This document shows positions 24,414 to 31,563 of a stretch of DNA of 64,000 nucleotides, piece after piece. The notes beneath the pieces were generated by a model that was not told the DNA's origin, made no database searches, and worked only from the letters and a program-made list of their open reading frames with translations. The first letter of the stretch is position 1; each line of letters opens with the position of its first letter. The translations under genes and the position numbers were made by a program. Source of the stretch: Streptomyces sp. CB09001 (GTDB lineage: Bacteria; Actinomycetota; Actinomycetes; Streptomycetales; Streptomycetaceae); assembly GCF_003369795.1 (NCBI RefSeq), contig NZ_CP026730.1:5137001-5201000 (forward strand), written 5' to 3'.

Positions 24414-25265
24414 CTAGAGGTCGTGGGCCAGGGTCTGGACGAAGTCGCGTGAGGCAGGCGGGGCGAGGGCGATTTGCTGCGCGGCGTCCAGCTGGGCGCG
24501 GTACTTGGCAAGTTGGTCTCCGTCGCCGATGAACTCCGGGCCGTGGGTGCTGTCGAGTTCCACGGTGTCGAGACGGGGGACAGCCGCCCCGGCGTAGACG
24601 ACGGACTGCCCGGCCCCCGGGAAGCCACCTGCCTTGAACGGGATGACGCGCAGGTTCACGTTCTCGCCGTCGGAGATGCGCAGCAGGTGCTCCAACTGGC
24701 GCCGCGCGACCGCAGGGCCGCCGAACTCCATACGCAGGGCGGCCTCGTGGACGATCACGTCGAGCATCGGGGGATCAGGGCGGTTCAGCACCTGATGCCG
24801 GTCGATCCGGTGGGCGACTCGGACGTCGATGTCGTCCGAGGAAAGGCGGGGGATCACCGCCGCGAAGACCGCCCGGGCGTGATCCTCGGTCTGGAGCAGC
24901 CCCGGCAGGTGGACGGTGACGGCGATACGTAGGCGGGTGGCGTGCCACTCCATCTCGGCGATGTCCAGGAAACCGTCCCGGAGCCGCCCCCTGTACGCCT
25001 CCCACCAGCCCTTCTCGCGCCCGGTGGCCATGACGGCGAGGGCTTCGACGAGTGCCTGGTCCGTGCAGCCGTAGTTTGCCGCGAGGGTGCGTACGCGTTC
25101 CGCGCTGATGCCGGAGCGCCCGGACTCCATGTTGGGCACATTGGTGCGCGGGACGTTCAGCAGGGCGGCTGCGCGCTCCGTGGTCATCCCGGCCGCGACA
25201 CGCAACTTGCGCAACTCGGCACCGAGTCGTCGCTGACGCTCCGTCGGAGCGCTCCTCGGCGGCAT
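24414..25265 (-). CDS. Scr1/WhiJ-like helix-turn-helix regulator
   Basis: A 283-residue regulator: an N-terminal XRE HTH at residues 15-70 (LRKLRVAAGMTTERAAALLN, VPRTNVPNMESGRSGISAER), then a DUF5753 domain (ending near residue 275) with the ADEHARAV-like TEDHARAVFAAV and RMEFGGPAVARRQLEHLLRI motifs. This is the WhiJ/Scr1 architecture. ATG at 25265 with GGGAGGACGA upstream. With the DUF397 gene downstream and the HATPase gene divergent, it forms a WhiJ-like cluster. Such proteins repress developmental genes in S. coelicolor; the target here is unknown. Confidence 0.9.
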   Translation of the reverse strand: MPPRSAPTERQRRLGAELRKLRVAAGMTTERAAALLNVPRTNVPNMESGRSGISAERVRTLAANYGCTDQALVEALAVMATGREKGWWEAYRGRLRDGFLDIAEMEWHATRLRIAVTVHLPGLLQTEDHARAVFAAVIPRLSSDDIDVRVAHRIDRHQVLNRPDPPMLDVIVHEAALRMEFGGPAVARRQLEHLLRISDGENVNLRVIPFKAGGFPGAGQSVVYAGAAVPRLDTVELDSTHGPEFIGDGDQLAKYRAQLDAAQQIALAPPASRDFVQTLAHDL

Positions 25266-25339
25266 TCGTCCTCCCGTTCTGCGGTGTTACGGAGACAGTC
25301 TGCCGCTGGTGTGACTGGACGGTCCACTGGGGACTTCAC

Positions 25340-25362
25340 GGGAGAGTAGTACGTGTACTCCC
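25340..25362. promoter_or_regulatory. Imperfect palindrome between the Scr1-type and HATPase genes
   Basis: GGGAGAGTA (25340-25348) and TACTCCC (25356-25362) are inverted apart from a two-base insertion, around GTACGTG, itself containing the AGTAC/GTACT core. A TACAGT hexamer at 25372-25377 could be a -10 for the + strand gene. Candidate site for the Scr1-type regulator, by position only. Confidence 0.35.
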
Positions 25363-25540
25363 TGAATCCTCTACAGTCGGTGATGAGCCGCTTACGGTCC
25401 GACGCCGTTGGAAGTGCATCGCGCGAGCCTGCCCATGCCCTCCTTCCCTGGGAGGGGTGGGCCCGCGCCAGGGAGACAGGCCACCACGGGTCGGACGCCG
25501 GCTCGCTGTCGAGTGTCCGCAGTCAGCGAAGGAGTTACCC

Positions 25541-26044
25541 ATGCCCGCGTCCGTAGCCGTCTCCGCCTGTCCTGTCTTCGCCGAGGAGCCGGCCTTTGTG
25601 CCGCCCTCGCCCGACACGCTCGCCTACAGCTTCACCCTGCCCGCCGGTCCGACCAGCCCCCGTGTCGCTCGGGTCGCCACAGGGGCCGTGCTTGCCGGGC
25701 ACGGCCTGGACGACATGACGGACGCGGTGGTGCAGGTGGTGGGGGAACTCGCCGCCTGTGCCTGCCGTTTCACGCCGGGAGACGAGGTGTACGTGTCGCT
25801 GCGGTACCGGGAGGGCGCCCTGCGCGTGGTGTTCTACGACGGGCACCGGCGGCACGAGCACCCCCGGCTGGTCGCGGCCTGCGACGCGCGCAGGCGGGCG
25901 GCGTTGCGGGTGCTGGGGTGCGTGGTGCGGGCGTGCGAGGGGGAGTGGGGGTTCGGGGAGGCCCGGGAGCCCGGCGGCGGGACGCGGATGTGGGCGGTGG
26001 TGCCTCGGGGCGGGGCTGGGCGGTACGTGGGGTGTCGGGCATAG
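25541..26044 (+). CDS. HATPase-like ATP-binding protein (AbaA/WhiJ-cluster type)
   Basis: A 167-residue protein resembling the anti-sigma-factor/AbaA group of HATPase proteins: ARVATGAVLAGHGLDDMTDA helix, VVQVVGELAACACRFTPGDE (N-box-like, with the Asn replaced by Ala), then VYVSLRYREGALRVVFYDG and a late GGGTRMWAVV strand. The usual DxGxG box is poorly preserved, so ATP binding is doubtful. The ATG at 25541 has GAAGGAG at 25528-25534. It is divergent from the Scr1-type gene and completes a WhiJ-like trio with DUF397. The 275-bp gap between them holds the palindrome described separately. Confidence 0.7.
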   Translation: MPASVAVSACPVFAEEPAFVPPSPDTLAYSFTLPAGPTSPRVARVATGAVLAGHGLDDMTDAVVQVVGELAACACRFTPGDEVYVSLRYREGALRVVFYDGHRRHEHPRLVAACDARRRAALRVLGCVVRACEGEWGFGEAREPGGGTRMWAVVPRGGAGRYVGCRA

Positions 26045-26076
26045 TCATCAGCCACCACCTGAGAGAAGGGAACCGC

Positions 26077-26616
26077 GTGCCGGAACAGGACGTCACCGTC
26101 GGGCAGTTGCTGCTCGCCGAGTACGAGAGCGTGAAGGGCGAGCAGAGGGCGAGGATCGGGTTCCGGGACAATCTCCTCTACGTGACGCTGGCCGTCGTGG
26201 CTGCCGTCATCGCCGCCACGGCACAGGCGAAGCAGCCCTCGATGCTGCTGGCGTTGCCGCCGGTGTGTGTCGTCCTCGGGTGGACGTACCTCGTCAACGA
26301 CGAGAAGATCTCCGCGATCGGGCTCTACGTCCGGGACGATCTGGGACCCCGGCTGGCCGAACTCGCGGGGCGTAGCGGCGGTTTCACGACCTTCGGGTGG
26401 GAGGCGTACCACCGCAGGGACACGCGGCGCCGGTCCCGCAAGGCGGTCCAGACCGTCATCGACCTCACCGCGTTCTGTGTCGTACCACTGGCGGCTTTGA
26501 TCGTCTTCTGGTCGAACGGGGACGCCGGTGGACTGCTCATCGGGCTCTCGGTCCTGGAGGCGCTTGTCGTGGCGGGGCTTGCCGCACAGATCGTCTGGTA
26601 TACGAAGGCGGCGTGA
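26077..26616 (+). CDS. Small integral membrane protein, unknown function
   Basis: A 179-residue protein with two closely spaced helix pairs: residues about 30-50 and 53-70 (LYVTLAVVAAVIAATAQ; MLLALPPVCVVLGWTYLV) and about 128-147 and 152-175 (IDLTAFCVVPLAALIVFW; LLIGLSVLEALVVAGLAAQI), separated by a charged loop with a WEAYHRRDTRRRSRK stretch. It begins with a VTVGQLLLAEYESVKGEQRA helix. The GTG at 26077 follows AGAAGGG by 6 bp; the gene starts 32 bp after the HATPase gene, so co-transcription is likely. The helix arrangement loosely recalls SLATT-type membrane effectors, but I cannot assign a family. Confidence 0.7.
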   Translation: MPEQDVTVGQLLLAEYESVKGEQRARIGFRDNLLYVTLAVVAAVIAATAQAKQPSMLLALPPVCVVLGWTYLVNDEKISAIGLYVRDDLGPRLAELAGRSGGFTTFGWEAYHRRDTRRRSRKAVQTVIDLTAFCVVPLAALIVFWSNGDAGGLLIGLSVLEALVVAGLAAQIVWYTKAA

Positions 26617-26637
26617 GCGGTCCCCTCGGCGTACGGT

Positions 26638-27330
26638 TCACCGCGCCCGCGCCCACCGGTACACCAGCTCCGGCCGCCCCACCTGCCCGTACTGCGGGCT
26701 CCGCCCCGCCCGGCCCGCGTCCACCAGGTGTTCCAGGTAACGCCGGGCCGTGATGCGGGAGATGCCCACCGCCTCGGCGACCCCGGCCGCCGTGAGGCCC
26801 TCCTCCGAGCCGCGCAGGGCGCCCGTCACCCGCTCCAGGGTCGGGCCGCTCAGGCCCTTGGGCAGGGCCGCCGGGCCGGGGGCACGCAGGGTGGCCAGGG
26901 CGCGGTCGACCTCGTCCTGGCCGCTGGCCTCCCCGGCGGTGCCCCGGAACTCCGCGTAGCGGACCAGGCGGTCGCGCAGGGTGGCGAAGGTGAAGGGCTT
27001 CAGGACGTACTGGACGACGCCCAGCGACACCCCCTCGCGCACCATCGTCAGGTCCCGCGCCGACGTCACCGCTATCACGTCGGTGTGGTGTCCCGCCGCC
27101 CGCAGCGAGCGGGCCAGCTGGAGTCCGTGCACGTCCGGCAGGTGCAGGTCGAGCAGGAGCAGGTCCACCGGCGTGCGGTCCAGCATCCGCCGGGCCTCCG
27201 CGCCGGTGTGCGCCTTGCCGACGGCGACGAACCCCGGCACCCGGCCGACGTACATCACGTGCGCGTCGGCGGCGACCGGGTCGTCCTCGACGACCAGGAC
27301 CCGGATGGGCTGCGAGTCGGCGGTGCTCAC
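26638..27330 (-). CDS. CitB/DcuR-type response regulator
   Basis: A 230-residue response regulator. The receiver domain (residues 9-125) has the acidic pair VVEDDP, the phospho-acceptor Asp61 (LLLLDLHLPD) and the conserved Lys in YVLKPF. The output domain (about 175-230) is a winged HTH of the CitB type (TAAGVAEAVGISRITARRYL). Its GTG start overlaps the sensor stop (GTGA), so it is coupled to the kinase. By family it regulates di- or tricarboxylate uptake; the divergent carrier gene at 29156 is the obvious target. Confidence 0.93.
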   Translation of the reverse strand: MSTADSQPIRVLVVEDDPVAADAHVMYVGRVPGFVAVGKAHTGAEARRMLDRTPVDLLLLDLHLPDVHGLQLARSLRAAGHHTDVIAVTSARDLTMVREGVSLGVVQYVLKPFTFATLRDRLVRYAEFRGTAGEASGQDEVDRALATLRAPGPAALPKGLSGPTLERVTGALRGSEEGLTAAGVAEAVGISRITARRYLEHLVDAGRAGRSPQYGQVGRPELVYRWARAR

Positions 27331-29000
27331 ACCGCACCCCCGGAGCCCGGTCTGCGGCCCGTCACCGCCGCCGGGGCCGACCCGCCGCCCCCGGCATCCC
27401 GCAGCGGCAGCCGGGCCTCGAAGCGGGCGCCGCCGCCCTCCGCCTCCGCCACGGTCAGGGTGCCGCCGTGCCGCCGCACCGCCTGCCGGACCAGGGCGAG
27501 CCCCAGGCCGCGTCCGCCCTCCCCGGCCGGCTTGGTCGAGTAGCCCCGCTGGAAGACCAGGTCGGCGTGGGCGGGATCGACCCCGGCGCCGGTGTCCGAC
27601 ACCCGTAGCACCAGCTCGGAGCCGACGGCCCCGGAACCCTCCGTGTACGCCGCCACCGTCACCCGCGACGGCACCGCCCCCTGCGCCGCGTCCACCGCGT
27701 TGTCCACCAGGTTGCCCAGGATCGTCACCAGGTCCCGGGCGGGCAGCGACGGCGGCAGCAGTCCGTCGTCCAGTCGGCTGTCCTGCGACACCACCAGCTC
27801 CACTCCCCGCTCGTTGGCCTGCGCCGTCTTGCCCAGCAGCAGCGCCGCGAGCACCGGCTCGCCCACCGCCGCCACCACCTGGTCGGTGAGGGCCTGCGCC
27901 AGCTCCAGCTCCGCCGTCGCGAACTCCACCGCCTCCTGAGCCCGCCCCAGCTCGATCAGCGAGACGACCGTGTGCAGCCGGTTCGCCGCCTCGTGCGCCT
28001 GCGAACGCAGCGCCTGCGTGAAACCGCGCTCCGAGTTCAGCTCGCCGGTCAGCGACTGCAGCTCCGTCACGTCCCGCAGTGTCACCACCGTGCCCCGGCG
28101 CTCACCGCCGGAGACCGGTGAAGTGTTGACCACCAGCACCCGGTCCGCCGCCAGGTGCACCTCGTCCACCCGCGGCTCCGAGGCCAGCAGGGCCCCCGTC
28201 AGCTGCGACGGCAGCCCCAGGTCCGCGACCGAGGCGCCCACCACGTCACCGCGCACCCCGAGCAGCTCCCGTCCGCCGTCGTTGATCAGCGCGACACGGT
28301 ACTGCCCGTCCAGCATGAGCAGTCCCTCCCGCACCGCGTGCAGCGCCGCCTGATGGTAGTCGTGCATCCGGCTCAGCTCGTCGGCGTTCATCCCGTGCGT
28401 GTGCCGGCGCAGCCGCGCGTTGATCACGTACGTACCGACCGCGCCGAGCAGCAGCGCACCGGCCGCCACCCCCGACAGGGCCGTGAGCTGCTCCTGCGCC
28501 CGCTTGCTGATCTCCTCGACCTTGATCCCGGCACTGACCAGACCGACGATCCGGCCGTCGTCCACGATCGGTGTGACCGCCCGGACCGAGGGGCCGAGCG
28601 TGCCCGTGTAGGTCTCCGTGAAGGTCTCGCCCCGCTGTGCGCGCCCGATGTGGCCCTGGAAGGGATGGCCGATTTCCTTCGGCTCGGGGTGGGTCCAGCG
28701 GATCCCCTCCGGATTCATGATCGTCACGAAGTCCACGTCGGTGTCCCGCATCACCCGCACCGCGTACGGCTGGAGGCGCGCCGTGGGGTCCGGGGTGCGG
28801 ATGGCCTCCGCCACGGACGGCGAGTCGGCGATCGCCAGCGACACCGCCCTGGCCTGACGCCCGGCCGCCTGCTCCGCCTGCCCCCGGTCGCTGATGTAGC
28901 TGAACAGCGCGTACCCGACCACGACGACCGCTATCAGGACGGCCTGCATGGCGAAGAGCTGCCCCGCCAGGCTGCGGGGTCTCGGGACGCGGAGGTGCAT
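27327..29000 (-). CDS. CitA/DcuS-type sensor histidine kinase
   Basis: A 557-residue membrane sensor: helix 1 at about residues 13-35 (LFAMQAVLIAVVVVGYALF), an extracytoplasmic PAS-like (sCache) domain to about 172 (FVTIMNPEGIRWTHPEPKEI, TGTLGPSVRAVTPIVDDGRI), helix 2 at about 180-205, a cytoplasmic PAS (ALHAVREGLLMLDGQYRVAL), a SpoOB-like dimerisation helix with the likely phospho-His in RSQAHEAANRLH, and HATPase_c (LVDNAVDAAQ N-box, DTGAGVD, GRGLGLALVRQ). The ATG at 29000 starts the first charged segment; upstream open frame looks intergenic. Senses dicarboxylates by family; divergent from the carrier gene. Confidence 0.92.
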   Translation of the reverse strand: MHLRVPRPRSLAGQLFAMQAVLIAVVVVGYALFSYISDRGQAEQAAGRQARAVSLAIADSPSVAEAIRTPDPTARLQPYAVRVMRDTDVDFVTIMNPEGIRWTHPEPKEIGHPFQGHIGRAQRGETFTETYTGTLGPSVRAVTPIVDDGRIVGLVSAGIKVEEISKRAQEQLTALSGVAAGALLLGAVGTYVINARLRRHTHGMNADELSRMHDYHQAALHAVREGLLMLDGQYRVALINDGGRELLGVRGDVVGASVADLGLPSQLTGALLASEPRVDEVHLAADRVLVVNTSPVSGGERRGTVVTLRDVTELQSLTGELNSERGFTQALRSQAHEAANRLHTVVSLIELGRAQEAVEFATAELELAQALTDQVVAAVGEPVLAALLLGKTAQANERGVELVVSQDSRLDDGLLPPSLPARDLVTILGNLVDNAVDAAQGAVPSRVTVAAYTEGSGAVGSELVLRVSDTGAGVDPAHADLVFQRGYSTKPAGEGGRGLGLALVRQAVRRHGGTLTVAEAEGGGARFEARLPLRDAGGGGSAPAAVTGRRPGSGGAV

Positions 29001-29155
29001 GCCGCCAGTCTCCCTCGTGGCTTGATTGTGAACTAAATGAACGCAAGGGTGACCGCGCTCACACGCCGGGAGATAGTCACCGCATCCCCGATACAAACCC
29101 CCGGACGTGAGCCGCACGCCGGTGAGTACCGACGACGCCGTCAAGGAGGGCAGCC
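29001..29155. promoter_or_regulatory. Divergent promoter region of the two-component system and dctA
   Basis: An AT-rich patch at about 29022-29046 (TTGATTGTGAACTAAATGAA) interrupts otherwise GC-rich DNA; on the minus strand it contains two GTTCA direct repeats 9 bp apart. This is a plausible binding site for the CitB-type regulator between the sensor and carrier genes. A good ribosome site (AAGGAGGG) precedes the carrier GTG. Confidence 0.4.
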
Positions 29156-30550
29156 GTGACCAGCAACGCCGCTACGGCACCTGCCGCACCCAAAGCCAAG
29201 CGCGACCGCACGCACTATCTCTACATCGCCGTGATCATCGCGGTCGCCCTCGGTATCGCCGTCGGTCTGATCGCGCCGGACTTCGCCACCGAGCTGAAGC
29301 CGCTCGGCACCGGCTTCGTGAACCTCATCAAGATGATGATCTCGCCGATCATCTTCTGCACGATCGTGCTGGGCATCGGCTCGGTCCGCAAGGCCGCCAA
29401 GGTCGGCGCGGTCGGCGGTATCGCGCTGGGCTACTTCCTGGTGATGTCGCTGGTGGCCCTCGCCATCGGCCTGATCGTCGGCAACATCCTGGACCCGGGC
29501 ACGGGCCTCGCGGTCACCGACGCCGTCAAGGAGACCGGCCAGGCACAGGTCGACGCGGAGGCCAAGGGCACCGTCGACTTCCTGATGGGCATCATCCCGA
29601 CCACGATCGTCTCCGCCTTCACCGCGGGCGAGGTGCTCCAGACCCTGCTGATCGCCCTGCTCTGCGGCTTCGCCCTGCAGGCCATGGGCAACGCCGGGCA
29701 GCCCGTCCTGCGCGGTATCGAGCACATCCAGCGGCTGGTCTTCCGCGTCCTGGCCATGATCATGTGGGCCGCCCCGGTGGGTGCCTTCGGCGCCATCGCC
29801 GCCGTCACCGGCTCGGCGGGCGTCGACGCCCTCAAGAGCCTGGCCGTGCTGATGCTCGGCTTCTACGCGACCTGCGTCATCTTCCTCTTCGTGGTGCTCG
29901 GCACGGTGCTGCGCGTCGTCGCCGGGATCAACGTCTTCTCGCTTTTCAAGTACCTGGGCCGCGAGTTCCTGCTGATCCTTTCCACGTCCTCCTCCGAGTC
30001 GGCGCTGCCGCGCCTCATCGCGAAGATGGAGCACCTGGGCGTCAGCAAGCCGGTGGTCGGCATCACCGTCCCGACCGGCTACTCGTTCAACCTCGACGGC
30101 ACCATGATCTACATGACCATGGCCTCGCTGTTCATCTCGGACGCCATGGGCACGCCGATGTCGATCGGCGAGCAGATCCCGCTGCTGCTCTTCCTGCTGG
30201 TGGCCTCCAAGGGCGCCGCCGGTGTCTCCGGCGCCGGTCTCGCCACGCTGGCCGGCGGTCTCCAGTCGCACAAGCCCGCCCTGGTGGACGGCATCGGTCT
30301 GATCGTCGGCATCGACCGCTTCATGAGCGAGGCCCGCGCCCTGACCAACTTCGGCGGCAACGCCGTCGCCACCGTCCTCATCGGCACCTGGACCAAGGAG
30401 ATCGACAAGGACCGGGTGAACGAGGTGCTGGCCGGACGGGCCCCGTTCGACGAGAAGACCCTCCTGGACGACGGCCACGGCGCCGCCGACGACGGCGACA
30501 GCGCGGACCTGCCCGGGCAGGGCGGCGAGAAGGAGCTGGCGAAGGCCTGA
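29156..30550 (+). CDS. dctA: C4-dicarboxylate/proton (cation) symporter, DctA type
   Basis: A 464-residue sodium:dicarboxylate symporter family carrier importing succinate, fumarate or malate. About eight helices and two re-entrant loops; the signature segments are the serine-rich LSTSSSESALPRLIAK loop and the GYSFNLDGTMIYMTMASLFI motif, plus the late MSEARALTNFGGNAVAT helix containing the substrate-binding asparagine. GTG start with AAGGAGGG upstream. A D/G-rich cytoplasmic tail ends the protein. It is divergent from the CitAB-like two-component system and followed by two strong hairpins, so it is monocistronic. Confidence 0.92.
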   Translation: MTSNAATAPAAPKAKRDRTHYLYIAVIIAVALGIAVGLIAPDFATELKPLGTGFVNLIKMMISPIIFCTIVLGIGSVRKAAKVGAVGGIALGYFLVMSLVALAIGLIVGNILDPGTGLAVTDAVKETGQAQVDAEAKGTVDFLMGIIPTTIVSAFTAGEVLQTLLIALLCGFALQAMGNAGQPVLRGIEHIQRLVFRVLAMIMWAAPVGAFGAIAAVTGSAGVDALKSLAVLMLGFYATCVIFLFVVLGTVLRVVAGINVFSLFKYLGREFLLILSTSSSESALPRLIAKMEHLGVSKPVVGITVPTGYSFNLDGTMIYMTMASLFISDAMGTPMSIGEQIPLLLFLLVASKGAAGVSGAGLATLAGGLQSHKPALVDGIGLIVGIDRFMSEARALTNFGGNAVATVLIGTWTKEIDKDRVNEVLAGRAPFDEKTLLDDGHGAADDGDSADLPGQGGEKELAKA

Positions 30551-30598
30551 CGGCCGTACGTCGCCCCCCTGCATGCCGGGGCCGCTCCCGCACACGCC

Positions 30599-30635
30599 GG
30601 GCGGCTGAGGTGCTCCCCCCGTTGCTCAGCCGCCC
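30599..30635 (+). terminator. Hairpin after dctA (first)
   Basis: GGGCGGCTGAG (30599-30609) pairs perfectly with CTCAGCCGCCC (30625-30635) across a 15-base loop, 49 bp after the dctA stop. Confidence 0.6.
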
Positions 30636-30644
30636 GGTCCCCCG

Positions 30645-30682
30645 AAGAAGCCCCGCGCCCTCCCCCCGGCGCGGGGCTTCTT
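30645..30682 (+). terminator. Hairpin after dctA (second, stronger)
   Basis: AAGAAGCCCCGCGCC (30645-30659) pairs perfectly with GGCGCGGGGCTTCTT (30668-30682) around an 8-base C-rich loop. The A-rich and T-rich ends make this close to a canonical intrinsic terminator. Confidence 0.8.
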
Positions 30683-30704
30683 GCCTTGACGTCCGCGTCA
30701 AGGC
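30683..30704 (+). promoter_or_regulatory. Palindromic operator/promoter of the merR-thioredoxin operon
   Basis: GCCTTGACG (30683-30691) and CGTCAAGGC (30696-30704) are perfect inverted repeats around TCCG. The left arm contains a TTGACG -35-like hexamer. The site begins 36 bp before the MerR start codon, as expected for the autoregulatory operator of a MerR protein, which binds dyads within the promoter. Confidence 0.65.
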
Positions 30705-30718
30705 TTACGTTCGTCGGT

Positions 30719-31117
30719 ATGCGAATCGGCGAGCTGGCCGCACGGGCCGGGACCACCACGCGGACGCTGCGGTACTACGAGTCGCGGGGTCTGCTGCCCG
30801 CGCGGCGGGGCGACAACGGCTACCGGACCTACGACGAGGAGGACCTGAAGCTGCTGCGGCAGATCAGGACCCTCCAGGACTTCGGGTTCGAACTGGAGGA
30901 GACCCGCCCCTTCGTGGAGTGCCTGCGCGCCGGGCACCCCGAGGGCGACTCCTGCCCGGCGTCCCTGGTGGTCTACCGGCACAAGCTGGCGGAGCTGGAC
31001 ACGCTGATCGAGCAGCTCACGTCGGTGCGCGGGCAGGTCGCCGCGCAGCTGGCACGGGCGGAGGCGGCGGTTCCGGGGGGTCCGGAGCCCAAGTGCGAAC
31101 TGGGAGGACGCGGATGA
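30719..31117 (+). CDS. MerR-family transcriptional regulator
   Basis: A 132-residue MerR protein with the winged HTH at the extreme N-terminus (MRIGELAARAGTTTRTLRYY, ESRGLLPARR, GYRTYDEED) and a long dimerisation helix. A conserved cysteine (GDSCPASL, Cys at about 81) and another near the C-terminus (PKCELGG) could sense metals or thiol oxidants; no classical metal-binding loop is seen. The ATG at 30719 lies 14 bp after the palindrome, leaving little or no leader. Coupled to the thioredoxin gene by an ATGA overlap, which suggests it controls a thiol-redox operon. Confidence 0.92.
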   Translation: MRIGELAARAGTTTRTLRYYESRGLLPARRGDNGYRTYDEEDLKLLRQIRTLQDFGFELEETRPFVECLRAGHPEGDSCPASLVVYRHKLAELDTLIEQLTSVRGQVAAQLARAEAAVPGGPEPKCELGGRG

Positions 31118-31443
31118 GGACCAGCGGGGTGCCCGAGGTGACGGACGCGGACTTCGCGGCGGAGGTGATCGGCTCAGACCTGCCCGTGCTGGTGGAGTTC
31201 ACCGCCGACTGGTGCCCGCCGTGCCGGCAGATGGCGCCGGTGCTCAGTGCCCTGGCCGAGGAGGAGGGCGACCGGTTCCGCGTGGTGCAGCTGAACGTCG
31301 ACCAGAACCCGGCGACCACGAACGCGTACAAGGTGCTGTCGATGCCGACGTTCATGGTGTTCCGCGGAGGCGAGCCGGTGAAGTCGATGGTCGGCTCCCG
31401 GCCCAAGCGGCGACTGCTCGAAGAACTGGCCGACGTGGTCTGA
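31114..31443 (+). CDS. Thioredoxin with a CPPC active site
   Basis: A 109-residue single-domain thioredoxin. The active site is WCPPC (Cys34, Cys37) within VEFTADWCPPCRQMAPVL instead of the usual WCGPC; the cis-proline motif SMPTFMVF and the central PVLVEF strand are intact. The extra proline should change redox potential. ATG at 31114 overlaps the MerR stop (ATGA) and is preceded by GGGAGGA, so it is the second gene of a coupled operon. No thioredoxin reductase gene is nearby. S. coelicolor has several thioredoxins; this corresponds to one of the minor copies. Confidence 0.92.
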   Translation: MRTSGVPEVTDADFAAEVIGSDLPVLVEFTADWCPPCRQMAPVLSALAEEEGDRFRVVQLNVDQNPATTNAYKVLSMPTFMVFRGGEPVKSMVGSRPKRRLLEELADVV

Positions 31444-31461
31444 CCGGCCCGGCATACGAAA

Positions 31462-31493
31462 AAATCCCCCGAGCAATTGCGCTCGGGGGATTT
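31462..31493 (+). terminator. Terminator of the merR-thioredoxin operon
   Basis: AAATCCCCCGAGC (31462-31474) pairs perfectly with GCTCGGGGGATTT (31481-31493) around AATTGC, followed by CTTT. A textbook hairpin 18 bp after the stop. Confidence 0.85.
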
Positions 31494-31563
31494 CTTTGCG
31501 TATATTCGATGATTCGTGACTTCAGGGAAATGAGGTCGCGAAGAAGTTCAGTAGGCACAGTAT

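Noticed and set aside
31444..31563. Rifamycin-associated element upstream of the HelD-like gene
   Set aside because: I looked for its inverted repeat and found only the thioredoxin terminator and AT-rich promoter-like DNA.
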